A stretch of DNA of 64,000 bases, taken from positions 708,451 through 772,450 of the forward strand of contig MNCI01007580.1 of the NCBI GenBank assembly GCA_015680685.1. Reading direction: 5' to 3'. Shown piece after piece: positions 10,733 to 23,307 of this stretch (the stretch's first letter is position 1; each line of letters opens with the position of its first letter). The translations under genes were made by a program, and so were the position numbers. The notes under the pieces were generated by a model. It searched no databases and was not told the DNA's origin. It saw only the letters and a program-made list of their open reading frames with translations. The DNA comes from Gnetum montanum (lineage: Eukaryota > Streptophyta > Gnetopsida > Gnetales > Gnetaceae).

Positions 10733-13700
10733 TTAGCTAGTTTTTGGTGGCAATGGCTCCTCCATTACTTACTTCCCATTGTTGTCAGGCTTCTGGAATT
10801 TGTATCGATTTAGGAGTACCTAAAACTTTTCTTCCTCCATTTGTGGATCATGTATCATCCATGCTTGTTGTGCAATGTGTGATGGAGTGGGTACATCCTG
10901 TGGGCACAATAGCTGTGGGAACATCTGATTGGCTTTGACATATTAGTCTACAAACTACCTCCTCTCCTCTTCAAATGCTTTGGCCTTTTCATGTAATTTA
11001 TGGTAGTTGAACAATCTTCTATCCAGGTTTGTTGCTACATCTTTCTACCCTTGGTAGCCAACCTTCACTGCTTCCAAATCAAATTTTTCCACCCAATGTT
11101 TTTGTAAGGCATCCTTACAATCTACAAACTCCTTCTTGTATAGTGTGTATGTGGCTGCTACTTGTTGTTCTAGTTCATTTCTAGGCCTTCCTGTTGCAAC
11201 ATGTCCAAGTCATCATAACAGAGGTTAGCTAACCCCATATATTCTTTTAGGTCCTTAATATGTAGTTCTTTATTCTTCACTTTCGCTTGGTGGACATGGG
11301 TGTAACTATCCAAGATGGATTGCCAATCTAGATTCTATGCAAATACGGAGTTGATTCTAGCCTTCTTCATCTAGATCTCTTTTTCATTGATCTATCTATA
11401 CATGCCCATCTGATCATGAGCCTTTCATGTTTCTTGGTCTCATTCTTTCATGCACTAATTCCAATGGCTAACTTTTGATGGATAATGCATACCTCCTCCA
11501 TTAAGAGGGTTCTATTTTCTCGTGAGAGGCTACTCATGTCTTAGTTAAACCTCATCAGTTGCTCTCTTAACTGATGGATGCTTTCTTCTAGAATGTTCTT
11601 TTATTTTTCAATGTTGGTTAACTTGGTGTTATTAGTAGCATGCTATTTCTTTTCCTCTTGGGTTGCAGTGAGTGGCTTAGCATATGTTTGTGCTTCAACT
11701 ACTAAGGCATTTCACATTGCTTTCTCCTTCTCAAGGACCATTTGTTTGTTCTACTCCATTAGGAAATTCATCTATCTATCTTGAATTATTCCATTTGATC
11801 AAGTGCAATGAATTGAGTCAGGTCTCTATGTTCAGCCCTTAGGGTTGCGAGCTCTTCTTGTAATTTCAGAATTTCAACTTCTACATGCTCCACCATCGTC
11901 TCTATTATGACTAGTTTACCTTTGATAGAAATCAGTTCTAAATGCACTACAGTGACATCACTTGGGATGTTGAAAAGTGTTGTCATGACTTGCCCAATCT
12001 ACAATAGTTGATCAAGTGCATCTTCATGATTAGTAAGAGTCATTGAGATTCTAGCTAACATTTGGGAATCTCTAGCTTCAGTTAGATCTATTGGTGGTAC
12101 AACATGTATGTTGAAAGATTCTTTAATGTGATTAGTGATCGTCTTTGTTCCTCCTGCTACATCTTAGTGCTCCATTACCATAATTGTGGCACCTTCTCTA
12201 GTCTCAAGCATCACTTGGAACGATGAAACATTCCTAGAGATCTATTGTAATCATTGGTAGCTAGGCTTCACTACTTCCAATTCAGAGTTTGCCACTTGAA
12301 GTTTCTATAAGGCATCCTTATGATTTGAAAACTCCTTCTCATATAGAGCATACAAGATTGCTACTTGCTATTCTAGTTCACTTCTGGGCCTTCTTGCTAT
12401 TAACATGGCCAAGTAATCATAATAGAGGTTAGCGAACCCCATGTATTCTTTTAGGTTCTCAATTTGTAGGTCTTTATTCTTTACTTCTACTTGGTGGGCA
12501 TGGGCGTAACTATCCAAGATGGGTTGCCAATCTGGATTCTATAATGATATGAAGTTGATTCTAGCCTTTTCCATTTGGATCTTTTTTTTTCATTGATTTG
12601 TTTGTACATGCCCACCTAATCAAGGAAGTGTTCTTTAGGCCTTTCATGTTTCTTTACCTTATTCTACCATGAATTGATTTCAATGGTTAACTTTTGATTG
12701 ATAGCATGTGCCTTCTCCATTGAGAGGGTTCTATTACCTTCTGCAACGTGGCTCATGTCTTGGTTAACCCTCATCAGTTGCTCTCTCAACTCATGGATGC
12801 TTTCTTTTAGGATGTTCTTTTACTTTTCAATGTTGGTTAACTTGGCATTATTAGTAGTGAGCTATTTTTTTTTCTCTTGGGTTATGATGAGTGGCTTAGC
12901 ATGTGCATACATTTGTGCTTCAACTATTGAGGCATTTCACATCACTTTATCCTTCTCAATTATCATTTGTTTGTTTTGCTCCATTAGGCAATTCATTTAC
13001 TCTGTCCTGAATTGTTCCATTTGATCAAGTGTAATGAATTAAGTTAGGTCTCTATGTTTGATCCTCAGGGTTGCAAGCTCTTCTTGTAATTTTAGAATTT
13101 TAGCTTCTGCATGCTTCACCTTGGTCTCTACCATAACCAGTTTACCTTTGATAGTAATCAGTTATGATTGCACTGTAGTGACATCACCTAGGATGTTGAA
13201 AAGTGTTATCATCACTTCCATAGTCTGTAGTAGTTGATCCAGCACATCTTCATGGTCAGTAGAAGTCATTGAGGTTTTGGCTAACATTTGAGCATCTTTG
13301 GCTCTAGTTAGATCTATTAGTGGTACAATAAGTATGTTGAAAGATTCTTTAATGTGATCAATGATCACCTCTATTTTTCCCACTGCATATGAGTTTTGCA
13401 TTACCATAATTGTGGCTTCCTCTCTAGTCTCAAGCTCCACTTGGAATGATGTAGCATTCTTGAAGATATATTGTGATTATTGGTCCTCTCCTTTTGATTA
13501 TAGTGAGATTTGTCCACTCACAGGATGGGTAAAAACTATGGGCCATATGGCATTGTCAATAACTCTATAGAGGTTGGCTTCCTCCCTTATTCCCCAATTG
13601 ATAGTCTCTACAATATACTACGAATGACTCATTGATGGTATGTAATCTTGTGGTGGTGACAGTGGAACTTGCTATTGCTATTGTTCTTATTATTGTTCCT

Positions 13701-14696
13701 CCTAATCCTACTACTGGCTGTCGGGTCCTACTTGTTGTTGTTCACTAGTCAATGTAATTTCCCTAGCGTTGGTCTATTCCTCACCTTGATCTTTCCTGGG
13801 TGGTGCTAGTTTGAGCAATTTAGCATACAAAGCATTATGGGCCCTCCTAAGAATGTCATTGGTGTATCCTAGGATTCCAGCACATTTGCACATCTTCCTG
13901 ATAAGGCAAGGAAATGGAAGCATTGGCTTCCCTACCTTGTTTTCTTCAAACTATCTTTGGATCTTCATAAAGTAAAGTTATGTGAGATTGACATTGTATT
14001 TTCCCATTAGGATCACGCTTCTTCTAGCCTCATAAGTAGATAATCTATTTAATCCCTTTGTTGGGAATAAGTGATAGGTGCCAATTTTGAAATAGATTCT
14101 TTCCTCTAGAGTTAGTTCATTATATCCCTTATCTTTCTTTCCATATGCTCATTTTAGTGATAGTTTCTTGATTTCAACATTTGATATGGTGGAAAAGTAT
14201 GCTACCTTGCCTTCATTAGGTATGTTGAGAGCTTTGGCTATGACCTTGACTAAGTATGAGATTGAGACTCCTTCAAATTTAACTATAGTGCCTTCTTCCT
14301 TATTATGTCAAAATTAATAAGTTTTTCCAAGGTACCATTCACTATTGTGTGAAAGTGTAGGCCATAGCAGTGACACTTGGAGTTGCGTCCTTACCACTTT
14401 CAGAATGAATTCCATGAATGAGCCAAAGTTCTTCTCCATAACTACTATGGTCAAGATTGATTTCTCTTGAATAGCTTAGAGAAAATCTTGTGACAATGTG
14501 AGGCATTATCCTTGGACTTTTGGTTCTTATGCTTCTTCTTGGATTGACTGTCCCATAGTAGGAGTTTCTTCATAGATATTGAATGATTAGGCTTCTTTCT
14601 CTACATGTTCTAGCTCTTGTTCTCCTATTCGGCGTCTACCTTGGCCTCTTGGTTTAGGGTTTAGGATCCACCTTATGCTCCTTTCTTTAGGGCCAT
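10733..14696 (-). pseudogene. A4 accessory ORF relic, longest copy
   Basis: The minus-strand ATG at 14694-14696 matches the A5 start (60434-60436); the stop is at 10733-10735 after MEEPLPPKTS. The N-terminal third (about 13800-14650) matches A5: a globular region with a block like EARRSVILMG, then a proline- and glutamine-rich linker. It resembles, by family pattern from memory, the putative plant transposon protein domain found in the third ORF of Athila-type elements. The C-terminal part is predicted coiled coil and is duplicated in tandem (about 11040-12240 and 12250-13440). Frames are broken many times, so no product is expected. Role in the element is not known. Confidence 0.65.
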
Positions 14697-15639
14697 CTGC
14701 AATGATTAAGGAATTAGGGATCATTAGAAGATATTCTCTAATTTTTACAACTCCCTTTGTTTCTCATAATTTTAGTTAGATCAAGTTCTTAGTTGTTAGG
14801 ATTGCAAAGTTAGAAAATTTTGCAAAAAGAAACCCCATAAATGTTATTTTCTTTATGGCTCCTCACAGTTATCTATTTTGTTCTTATTCATGGCTCATAA
14901 TGATTAGTATGGTTCCTTAAGAGCATTATGTAAGTGTTTTTGGTGTTAATGTTATTGATTTTTATTAAAAATTTTCAAGTTTCCCTTCATACTTACCCTT
15001 ATGATACCTTAAAGGTGTTAGAATTTTTTAAAAATTTGGCTCAAATTTACCTTACTAGCATCCCTCCCATGACTAAGATGAGCACTTCGAGATCAGATAG
15101 ATTCGAAAATCATGAAAATTAGAGCAATAAGAAGAATAAAGAAACATGAGAGAGGAAGAGATGGAATATAGCATCTCTAAACTGACCAAGTAATAAATTG
15201 AAAAAAATAAGAGACATGCTTTTATACCATGCTATGGTGTAATGTCACAGATGTGGGGCATGACTAGATCCCATACTCTAATGATATCAATAGTTGATAA
15301 ATTTGACAATTCTCTCCTTATCTCACTTAAACTCAATACACCCTAACATGGAGTAAAAATGACAAAAAACACTTATAGCTCTCTGCATAAGGATTATTAC
15401 TTGTAAATATCCTCAACATAGTATGCTAATAGGATGAAATATTAGTAAAATGAGATAAGTAGAGGTGGGGAGAAAGGATGAAGATGCATGTGAGAGATGT
15501 AGACGAATGATTGTACAAAATAAAGAGAGAGAAAATTATAAAAAGTAAGATAGAAAGGGAGTTTAAAATAATGTAGTAACACATAGATGAGATAGAAGAT
15601 AAGGGTTAGAACAAATCAAATCATGGTGATTTTTTTTCA
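14697..15639 (-). other. A4 internal noncoding region and unassigned DNA
   Basis: 14697 to about 15200 is upstream leader of the accessory ORF and aligns loosely with 60437-60850 in A5 (shared words around CCCATGACTAAGATGAGCAC / CCCCTAACTAAGCTGAACAC). From about 15200 to 15640 the sequence is AT-rich with no frame or repeat that I can assign. No gag or pol of A4 is seen before X begins. Confidence 0.5.
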
Positions 15640-16109
15640 AATTTAGTACTTTTGAAGATATGCTTAGCTTATAGGATCTAGATAATAATTTCTATCTAAA
15701 TCTATCAAAAATTTCACTCCATTGCTAGGATTTTTAATGATAATGAAGAAATGTTGCTAGTTTAGAAAGAACTTGGATTTCTTGACATTGGAAAAATGCC
15801 ATAGGATAAGATCACCTTCCTTGATCTCTCTTAGTCAAACATGTTGATCATGATGATGGCACATAGCTTCTTGATGATATAAATATTGATTATTTCTCAC
15901 TTATGATTCTCTTCAAGAATGTATAGTTCAATGTAATTTATTTTATCATTCTTCTTATTTTTCATCCTTTTGTTCAAGGCTACTCAAGAGAAGGCATATC
16001 TAGCTCCACTAGTAATAATGCTTTAGATCCATAGGTTAATAGGAATGAACTTCATCTAGTTGCCTTTTGAAAAGTGGTTTGATAAACCCAAAGGATGTCG
16101 AATAGATGG
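15640..16109 (-). pseudogene. pol: X integrase relic, C-terminal part
   Basis: Minus-strand frames give EIKEGDLILWHF (about 15790-15830), then LDPIS and AYLQKY (about 15665-15685), like the integrase C-terminal domain of T1 (IKEGDLVLK ... NHMYLKPYY). GSKALLLVELDMPSLE at about 16000 aligns with T1 YKSEVVLSLELQVPSL. It breaks off at the T1 insertion and resumes at 30863. Confidence 0.6.
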
Positions 16110-16199
16110 TGAAACACCAAAAAATGTCAGCTTAACACTTTGAAACGAGAACAACCCTATGCTTCAACATCAAAAGTTCAAAAATCGAACTGAAGTGCA

Positions 16200-17130
16200 T
16201 GGACCCTGTCATGCACACCAAGGTCACGTTCAAGTCATGCTACCAGCGTACGTGCAGCATGCGTGCAGCATGTGTGTAGTGTGTGCAACTTTCAGAGCCT
16301 CCAAATTAGGTGAAAATAGTCGTAATTTGAATAGGTAATGTCCCCTCGGGGCCCATTGATGACTACTCCAAGTTTCAGCATCCAGAATCCAAGGTTTCAA
16401 GTCAAACTCATACAAATCTTGTTGTTCACACTGAGGTCATGCCCATGTCATGCTGCTAGCATGAGTCTAGTGTGAGTACAACGTGAGTAACTTCCAGAGC
16501 CTTAAAATCAAGTTGAAACGGTCTGAATCTGAGCAATGCAAGACACCTTTGAAGTTCACTAATGATCATTGCAACTCCCAGCCCCTAGAACTTCATATTT
16601 TGGGCCCAAAACCACACAGTCCTATCATTTACGCCAGAGTCATGTTGGCGTCATGCCTAGGTCATGCTGACAGCATGAATCTAGCACGAGCTAACAAAAA
16701 TGGCCCAAATGAAGTAGTCCCAAGCCTAGTTTTCGACAGGAACTCAACTCCTAGGATAGGCAACAGATGTACTTGAAAATAGGCCACAAAAATCAAAATT
16801 TAGGCATGAAACCTGATATTTTGGGCTCACTCACGTTGAGGTCACGCTGAGGACATGCTGACAGTGTGAGCCCAGCATGAGCTGCCAAAAGTGACCTAAA
16901 TCCAAGCACAGACAGGCTCAAATTAAACATGCAAGATGTCCTCAAGGACAGGCAGTAGTTACACTTCAAAAACAAGTCTCAAAGGTGGAATTTTGACACA
17001 AAATGTATCATTTTTGGTCATGCACACTGAAGTCACGCTGAGGTAATGTTGGCAGCATGAGTCCAGCATGAACACTAGTCATGACCAAGAAAAAGTACTT
17101 CAGACACACGCTGAGGGCATGCCAGGACAA
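16200..17130 (+). repeat. About 200-bp tandem array in T1 U3
   Basis: The block GTCATGCTGA.CAGCATGAG and close variants begins near 16224, 16433, 16635, 16831 and 17026, spaced 209, 202, 196 and 195 bp. The DNA between also aligns from unit to unit (CCAGAGCC, CCCAAAT..., CTCAAAT...). The 3' LTR has the same array at about 28985-29850. Confidence 0.75.
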
Positions 17131-17502
17131 GATCAATGCACGTTGGTAACCTTGGTGAAGCAAAGACACTTTTAGTAGTAGTCAGTCCACAAATTCAAAA
17201 ATTCCAAGTGAGCCCGAGTTAAATTCTCTTGTTGTACATTATCAGTCACTATAAATTTTTCACATTTTTGTGCTGGTCAACCTCTTATGCTACAAATTGT
17301 ACATGCTTCAATGGGCGTAAGCCAGCTTGCACAAGCTAAAACACATTATAAGATACAGTGCATCCAATCTAGAATGTAGTCTGCCTACATACGTCCAGTT
17401 CATACATAGTTGTACATCGAACACCTATCACATGATCCGTTTTTCTCTCGTCTCACAGCCATTGATCTCATTCACAAATCCTACTCTCGAGCCTAGAAAA
17501 AT

Positions 17503-17513
17503 GTATAAATACC
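17503..17513 (+). promoter_or_regulatory. TATA box of T1 5' LTR
   Basis: GTATAAATACC, repeated at 30255-30265 in the 3' LTR. Transcription would begin about 30 bp downstream, giving a U3 of about 1.4 kb. Confidence 0.65.
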
Positions 17514-18044
17514 TTGTTCCTTGACATAAACGGGGTTGGAAGAAATTGGAAAAAGAAACCAAGCAATCTTGAGCTCGGACGCATATGATCCTTAGCGCCT
17601 ACAAACACCTCACATCGGGGCTTAACGTCTGACTTGCAGCCTAGACGCACAACTACATTTTGACTGATGCACATCTTTTTAATTAATACAACACAGTTTC
17701 ATTTTTTTCTTCCGTTGTACTATTTTGGTTCCTTGTCTGCATTACTCTGATTTATTACACGTTTCTGCATACATTCTGTTTACGTTTACATGATATATTC
17801 ACATTTATGTCTCATTGCATTACGCTCTCCGTTTTATATTTCGCGACGATAACCCTAGCATAGGCCATAGCGTACGCTCGGGGAAGTTCTTGGTTGATTT
17901 GCGTGCAGACCATCTATGGCACTCTACCTTCATTTTTCTATCTTGCCCTTATGTGAAGGTAGGGTCAATTGTATCTCTCCGATGATCTTTCAGCATTCGT
18001 TTTTCCTCTAGGCTTATGTCGACAATTTCAGATGGTACAGATAT

Positions 18045-18063
18045 TGGCGCTAGAAGGAGGGCC
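18045..18063 (+). other. T1 primer-binding site
   Basis: TGGCGCTAGAAGGAGGGCC, 5 bases after the LTR. The TGG start pairs with a tRNA CCA end. T2 has the diverged form TGGCACTAGAAGGAGGACC at 57577-57595 on the minus strand. I do not assign the tRNA with certainty. Confidence 0.8.
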
Positions 18064-18386
18064 TGTCGATTTTGCTAACAAGTACCGAATCCTACCAGCG
18101 TACCCATGCTATCGAAACAACGTGCAAACCAAATGCTTATGCCGCTACTAAGTCTGTAAAACTCTCATGTTGCTACAAAAGGCTTTGAACTCTAAAAACT
18201 ATTGAATCAAAATCGAAGCTAGCATATGCATGTTGCTCTCAGACCTCCAGCATATGCATGCCACCGTTAGAGCCTAGCATGCACACGCTGTTACCAGAGT
18301 TTAGCGCAGACACGCTGTTAACTCAGCCTAGTGTACACATGTTGCTCTCAGACCTCTAGCATATGCATGCTACTTACACGCTACCA
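18064..18386 (+). other. T1 leader with short repeats
   Basis: Untranslated leader. AGCATATGCATG followed by GTTGCTCTCAGACCTC recurs at about 18220-18255 and 18340-18370, with ACACGCTGTTA words between. No gene is seen. Confidence 0.5.
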
Positions 18387-20632
18387 ATGGAATCTTCTCA
18401 GATCAACGCAGTAGCATTGCCCATTTCTGACTTTAGTGCTGAAGTCTCGAATCCTATGACTACAACTGAACCCATAGTCACTGTTGGAGAGATGAACCCT
18501 TAAGGGCCAACTCGTCGATTATTTAGGTTACAGGGCAAGGACCCCACTTATACAATTCTCACCCCAGAACAATACAACTTCATCTATGTAAAGATCCAAG
18601 CTAACCTGCCCATTGATCACACAAAAATGGAAGCAAAATGACATTGTGAACTCATCTATAAGGGAGGCCATGACTTTACTCCTTCAGCATATGATGTTAT
18701 CCTCCTCTTTGAATCCCATTATGAACTCATATCCTAGCTCCTCATGGCAAGGAATTAGACCTTGTAGCTACCCACCGTAGAGCCTCAAAACGGAGATGAG
18801 GAAGATGATTTCCCAGCTCAATCAAACATGGGGATTCATACCATACTCTCAGTCCTCATGCTTATGCAAACCCATTATTCCATCCTTTCATGGGAGAGAC
18901 TATGCCTCTTCATGCATATACAAGCACTCAAGCACCTGTTTCTCAATAGGAAGCATCCACCTCCATTCCTGCTCTCTCTACGACCAACACCCAATTCAAT
19001 AAGTCCATCTCTGTTATTCCTCCGGTTACCACGTTACCCTCTCTCTCACAAGTACAATCCCAACAACTCTCCTCTCAGGCTAATATAGGAGCAACCTTCT
19101 AACCCCAAATAATTGGGATGCCATCCATGATACCTGCTTCTACATCCACCCATTACATACCATGAGTGCAAATCCAAGGAACATCCTTCACTACTTCAAC
19201 TCAACAGGTTCAGGGTGTTTCCTCACAACTTGTAACCGGGTAGTGGCCCACACCTTTCATTCAACAACATCAACCTGCTCACTATAGCATACCACCCGTT
19301 GCAATCTCATCTGTGAATGTACCTCAAATACAACCATCAACAACCTAGTAGTCATCTTTCCCACAAATCACACAACAATCTAACTATTACCACATGCAAT
19401 CTAACCAACCAGTCGGTCCACCTAGTGCTCAAGAATGGGCAGATGCTAGAAAAATGATGCAAGCATTAATCAATGAAGTAAAGCACCTTAAAATCACAAA
19501 CACTGAAGAAGTCAAGGTGTTGGACTTTTATCAAGATGATCTAATTAGCTCTTCAGTGCCACCATTAACTTTACCAAAAGGAATTTCATTGCCGCAATTG
19601 ACCAAGTATAACAGAGAGAGAGATCCAACTGCTCACCTAGTGACATTCGAATTAGAGTGTCTATTACTTCAGGCCTGGCCTCATGCAATCCTGCGTGTGT
19701 TCGCTATGTCCTTAATTGGAAAGGCCTTAAACTAGTACCGAGCTCTACTGCGTAACTCCATATCCTCTCTAGAGGATTTGTTACATCAATTCGTTACCCG
19801 TTTTAAGTATAACCTGAAGCTTGAAGCCACACTAGACAATCTATTCCAAATAAAACAAGTGCCATTAGAGCTTGTACAAAAATTCATCCAAAGATGGAGC
19901 ACTGCCCTTAACGAACTTCATGAGCCTATCTCGGAAACGTATTTACTTACAATCCTCAAGAGTGCCGTGAATGATTTCGTTAAGTCAAAACTCTATTATC
20001 TGAATGCTAATACTTTGAGTTAGGCATTTGTCCAAATCAAAAACATAGAAGAGGCAGCACAGACAAGTCATGACGTAGCTTACCTAACTTTTAAAAGCCA
20101 ACATATGAGGAAAGATAAAGACAAGTCTAAAACAACAATCGCAGCAGTGGCAGAGACAGTTCAACCCAACAGTGCAAGGTAGAAAGGGAAATAACCTGCT
20201 ACCCCCACTAGTCACGAAAGAACTACTCCTGTACCTACACCTGAATCCTCCTTTGTCCAAACTGCTAACACGGGTCATACTCATACCTTCGAATGAAAAG
20301 ACCCTACCCAGTACACACCCTTACCCATGAAGCCTTCAAAACTACTGGACCAACTTCTAAAGGCTGGGTTGATTCAACATAAGCAAATGTCTTCTGTAAT
20401 GTTCCAAAAACACGACTGATACTATGAGTTGGTTAAAAATCCAATGTTGGCAACATGTAATGTACCCCCTGTTCCAAGAGGTTTTAGGTTAGACAGATTT
20501 TGTGAGTATCACCAATGATGTGGGCATGGAACCGACTACTGCTTCACCCTAAAACAAGACATACAACATATGATTGATAGAGGTGAGATAGTCTTTGATG
20601 AAGCCAACCCAATAAGACCTTAAAATTAGTCT
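18387..20632 (+). pseudogene. gag: T1 gag, decayed
   Basis: The ATG at 18387 opens MESSQINAVALP. The N-terminal part (YNFIYVKIQANLPIDH) aligns with T2 (YDFLYSKVQANIPLDY). A Pro/Gln-rich linker follows (about 18800-19390), then the gag core from 19394 (FYQDDLISSSVPPLTLPKG, DPTAHLVTFE, AMSLIGKALN) and a second core part from 19778 (FIQRWSTALNELHEPI). A zinc-binding motif lies near 20500 (CEYHQ..GHGTDYC, of the C-x2-H-x4-H-x4-C kind). In-frame stops occur at about 18480, 18638, 19734, 20021 and others; several, such as TGG to TAG at 19734 and CAG to TAG at 20021, are single transitions from the residue seen in T2. Confidence 0.85.
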
Positions 20633-22138
20633 ATGGGGGTCTACAAAGATCCTCTTAACACCAAAGAGGTGCCCTATGTGATTAACACCATCCATATCGG
20701 CAATGAAAAAGACATCCCACAAAAGCCTTTTTTGATTTGTGTGCCTGTTGAAACCACGTCTACGCTAACACCTCCACAAGCTTCTTTTTCCACACATACA
20801 TCTTCTACATCACAAAAACCATTCTTCATCCAAGTGCATCTTACGGTAGCAATAGGAAATGGGCCATCACAAACTCGACCCATTCCATTTGTAATCTGGG
20901 TGCTGAAACATCCTAATGTGCAACCCCCAATAGTTCCCCCGCAGCCCTTGCGAGAATGCCTCATCGATAGATTGACTAGGGAACGTTTGGCAAAAGAACG
21001 TCATGGTCATGAGTTAGGACCACCAAGACTCACATTGCTAAATGTTGTGCCTATGATTCCAATTACTGATCAGCCTAGCACGAGTCATGAAGACAAGAAC
21101 TCAGGAGTGTCCAGTGTCCCAAACCTAACAGCTACAATTAATAATGCAAAAACTCTTCTACGAGAGATACAAATGTTGGATCAAATGGACCAAGTCTCAA
21201 CAGATAGAAACATCCCAAATAGCAAAGACTTGGCAAGTGCCCTAACCTAGGTTACACAGGCCTTAAAACAAAAGAACACCTCTCTCAGCCTATATGACCT
21301 AGTAATGATCTCCTTGGTACATCGGGAAGCTCTAGTGCATATGTTAACTTCAATCCCTATTAGTGAAGACCTTCCTATGAATGAATCATATATTTATGCC
21401 GTATTGTCTCCACATCAAGAATTGAGGTCCACATCTCTAGGATTTCATGCCAATGACATTAAACAAGACAAAAAATGGGAGAGGTCACTACCGCTCCCAT
21501 GTTTATAATGATACAAGTTAACCAATTAAAGATACATAGGGTGCATGTCGATGATGGAGCGGCAATAAACGTAATACCTTTCCCTTTCATTGAATGACTG
21601 GGCCTCACGAAACAAATACAACCAATGACAACATCATTCTTGGAATCTTTCAGTGGTTCCCATGTCATGGTAAAAGGCATGGTTACCTTGGATTTCATAG
21701 TAGGGGACCAGTTTCCCACATCGGCCAAATTCGTAGTCGTGGATGAGATGCCGAGGTTCAATATGATTCTAGGATGACCTTGGTTAGCTCAACTAAAAGT
21801 TGTATCCTCACCGATCCATCAAGAAATTCACCTACCTTATGAAGGCAGTGAAATTGTCATACACGGGGATGCAGCAACATCACTTGTTTCCTTACACGTA
21901 GGAATGCACCAAGGGTCAGAGGTTGAATGCTATGAACCTAAGCAAGACACCACCAGTGAAACCCAATGCGACCCTCCTAAAACAAAGGAAGCATCAGAAG
22001 ATGCAGACATAGGAGCCATTCCCGCAGATGTATCTTGGTCAGAACTACCCTTTGACGTATCCAACAAGGGGGATGGTGAGTATAAGATCATACCTACACA
22101 TCCCACCCTTCACAGCAAATTACAAAATTTAAAGAAAT
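20633..22138 (+). pseudogene. T1 gag C-terminal linker and aspartic protease
   Basis: 20633-21250 is an open linker rich in Pro, Thr and Ser, beginning SMGVYKDPL, as in T2. The protease region starts near 21305 (VHREALVHMLTSI, shared with T2). The active-site block at about 21543-21580 reads VDDGAAINVIPFP; the flap and tail ILG.PWLA follow at about 21765. Retropepsins use D-T/S-G; the Tat group often has D-x-G here. The frame is broken by TGA codons at about 21595 and 21776, both consistent with CGA to TGA. The enzyme would cut the Gag-Pol precursor. Confidence 0.8.
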
Positions 22139-22173
22139 AGATCAAAAACTGAGACAAACCGTCATGCGTCCGG

Positions 22174-22375
22174 AATGATGTTAAACTACCATGCATCCAA
22201 AATGACGTTAAACTACCAAACGTCTGCAATGACGTTAAACTAGCCACAGTAAAAAATGGCTGGTTCTTTTGAATTCACTGAAACAACTAGTCTCCTCCCT
22301 TTCTTTGATAGAGATGCAATAGTCCATCATGACTTTAGATTGATGCACGTGGCCCGAAATGGCCTTAAACTAGAG
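22174..22375 (+). repeat. Motif array I of T1 (after protease)
   Basis: Copies AATGATGTTAAACTACCA (22174), AATGACGTTAAACTACCA (22201), AATGACGTTAAACTAGCC (22229) and AATGGCCTTAAACTAGAG (22358). The first three are spaced 27-28 bp. Two more copies close the spacer at 23604 and 23633. Confidence 0.8.
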
Positions 22376-23210
22376 CACAGTACATTACTAGTTTACCAGA
22401 ATCTCACTACATCATTATCGTTTACATTTTGCAAATTACGATTTTTGTTTATCTTATGTTTACTAGTTACGATTCCAGTTTACATTTACGTTCACAAATA
22501 AACTTGAAAAAACAAAACAAAATATATAAATATATATAATACAAAGTGTTAACATGGAAATAGGATGATGACATATTACACAATGATCATGTTATATCTG
22601 TTCTCATACATTCCAAAAACAACAAAACAAGCCAAAAAACTAAAAAATTGACAAAAACTGACAAGACTAACAGGACTAACAAGCCAAATTATGCATTAGT
22701 ATTAGGAGGGGGCCAGTCCCCAAACTCCTTTATGTCATCAGCTCCCATTCCATTAGGGCTAACCTCACCACCACCATGTCCCTCTAACAAAAATACAACA
22801 AAAGAAACAAGAACAACAACAAAAAATAAATAAATAAGAAAACACAAAAAAATAGATTAAAACAACAACCACAAAAAAATGGCAAGCGCCACAACCCCAG
22901 TAATGACCCTGATGCTCGAAATTTACAGCAAAAATGCATGATATAAAATCCAAAATCCAACGAAATTTTCACTTTGAAACTATAGCAAAAATGACGGCCC
23001 TAATGGCTCACGCTGTACTCACACTATGATAGAATAATGTTAAAAAAAAAGAACAAAAGAAAACATACCTACGTAGGGTGCTCGCCCATGAAGCAATCCT
23101 GGGTTGAGGATGGCGTTGGAGCAGTTCTTCGCTCTCCTCTACAAATGCCAAGCTTGCCTGCTTCTTCCCTTTGCCTCATTGGTCTTGCCTCCCTTTACCC
23201 TTCATTTTTC

Positions 23211-23307
23211 TCACGCTGCCCTGCACGCCCTGTAGCTCACGTTGCCCTGCACACCCTGTAGCTCATGCTGCACTGCACACCTAGTTGCTCACGCTGCCAA
23301 CACTAAC
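23211..23307 (+). repeat. 26-bp tandem repeat
   Basis: Units start TCACGCTGCCCTGCAC (23211), TCACGTTGCCCTGCAC (23237), TCATGCTGCACTGCAC (23263) and a partial TCACGCTGCC (23289); the period is exactly 26. The CACGCTG word is the one repeated in the T1 LTR. Confidence 0.85.

Larger units (their letters stand above)
16110..18039 (+). mobile_element. T1 5' LTR
   Basis: 1930 bp, starting TGAAACACCAAAAAATG and ending GATGGTACA, 5 bases before the primer-binding site. U3 holds a tandem array with about 200-bp period (16200-17130). The TATA box is at 17503-17513. The 3' LTR (28876-30857) is the partner copy and matches throughout with many substitutions. Confidence 0.9.

Noticed and set aside
18796-19088. 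Two overlapping short plus-strand frames as separate genes
   Set aside because: They lie in the Pro/Gln-rich linker of T1 gag, which is frameshifted here; T2 has the same region in one gag frame.
20674-20964. 96-codon minus-strand frame in T1
   Set aside because: Shadow of the gag-protease linker on the plus strand.
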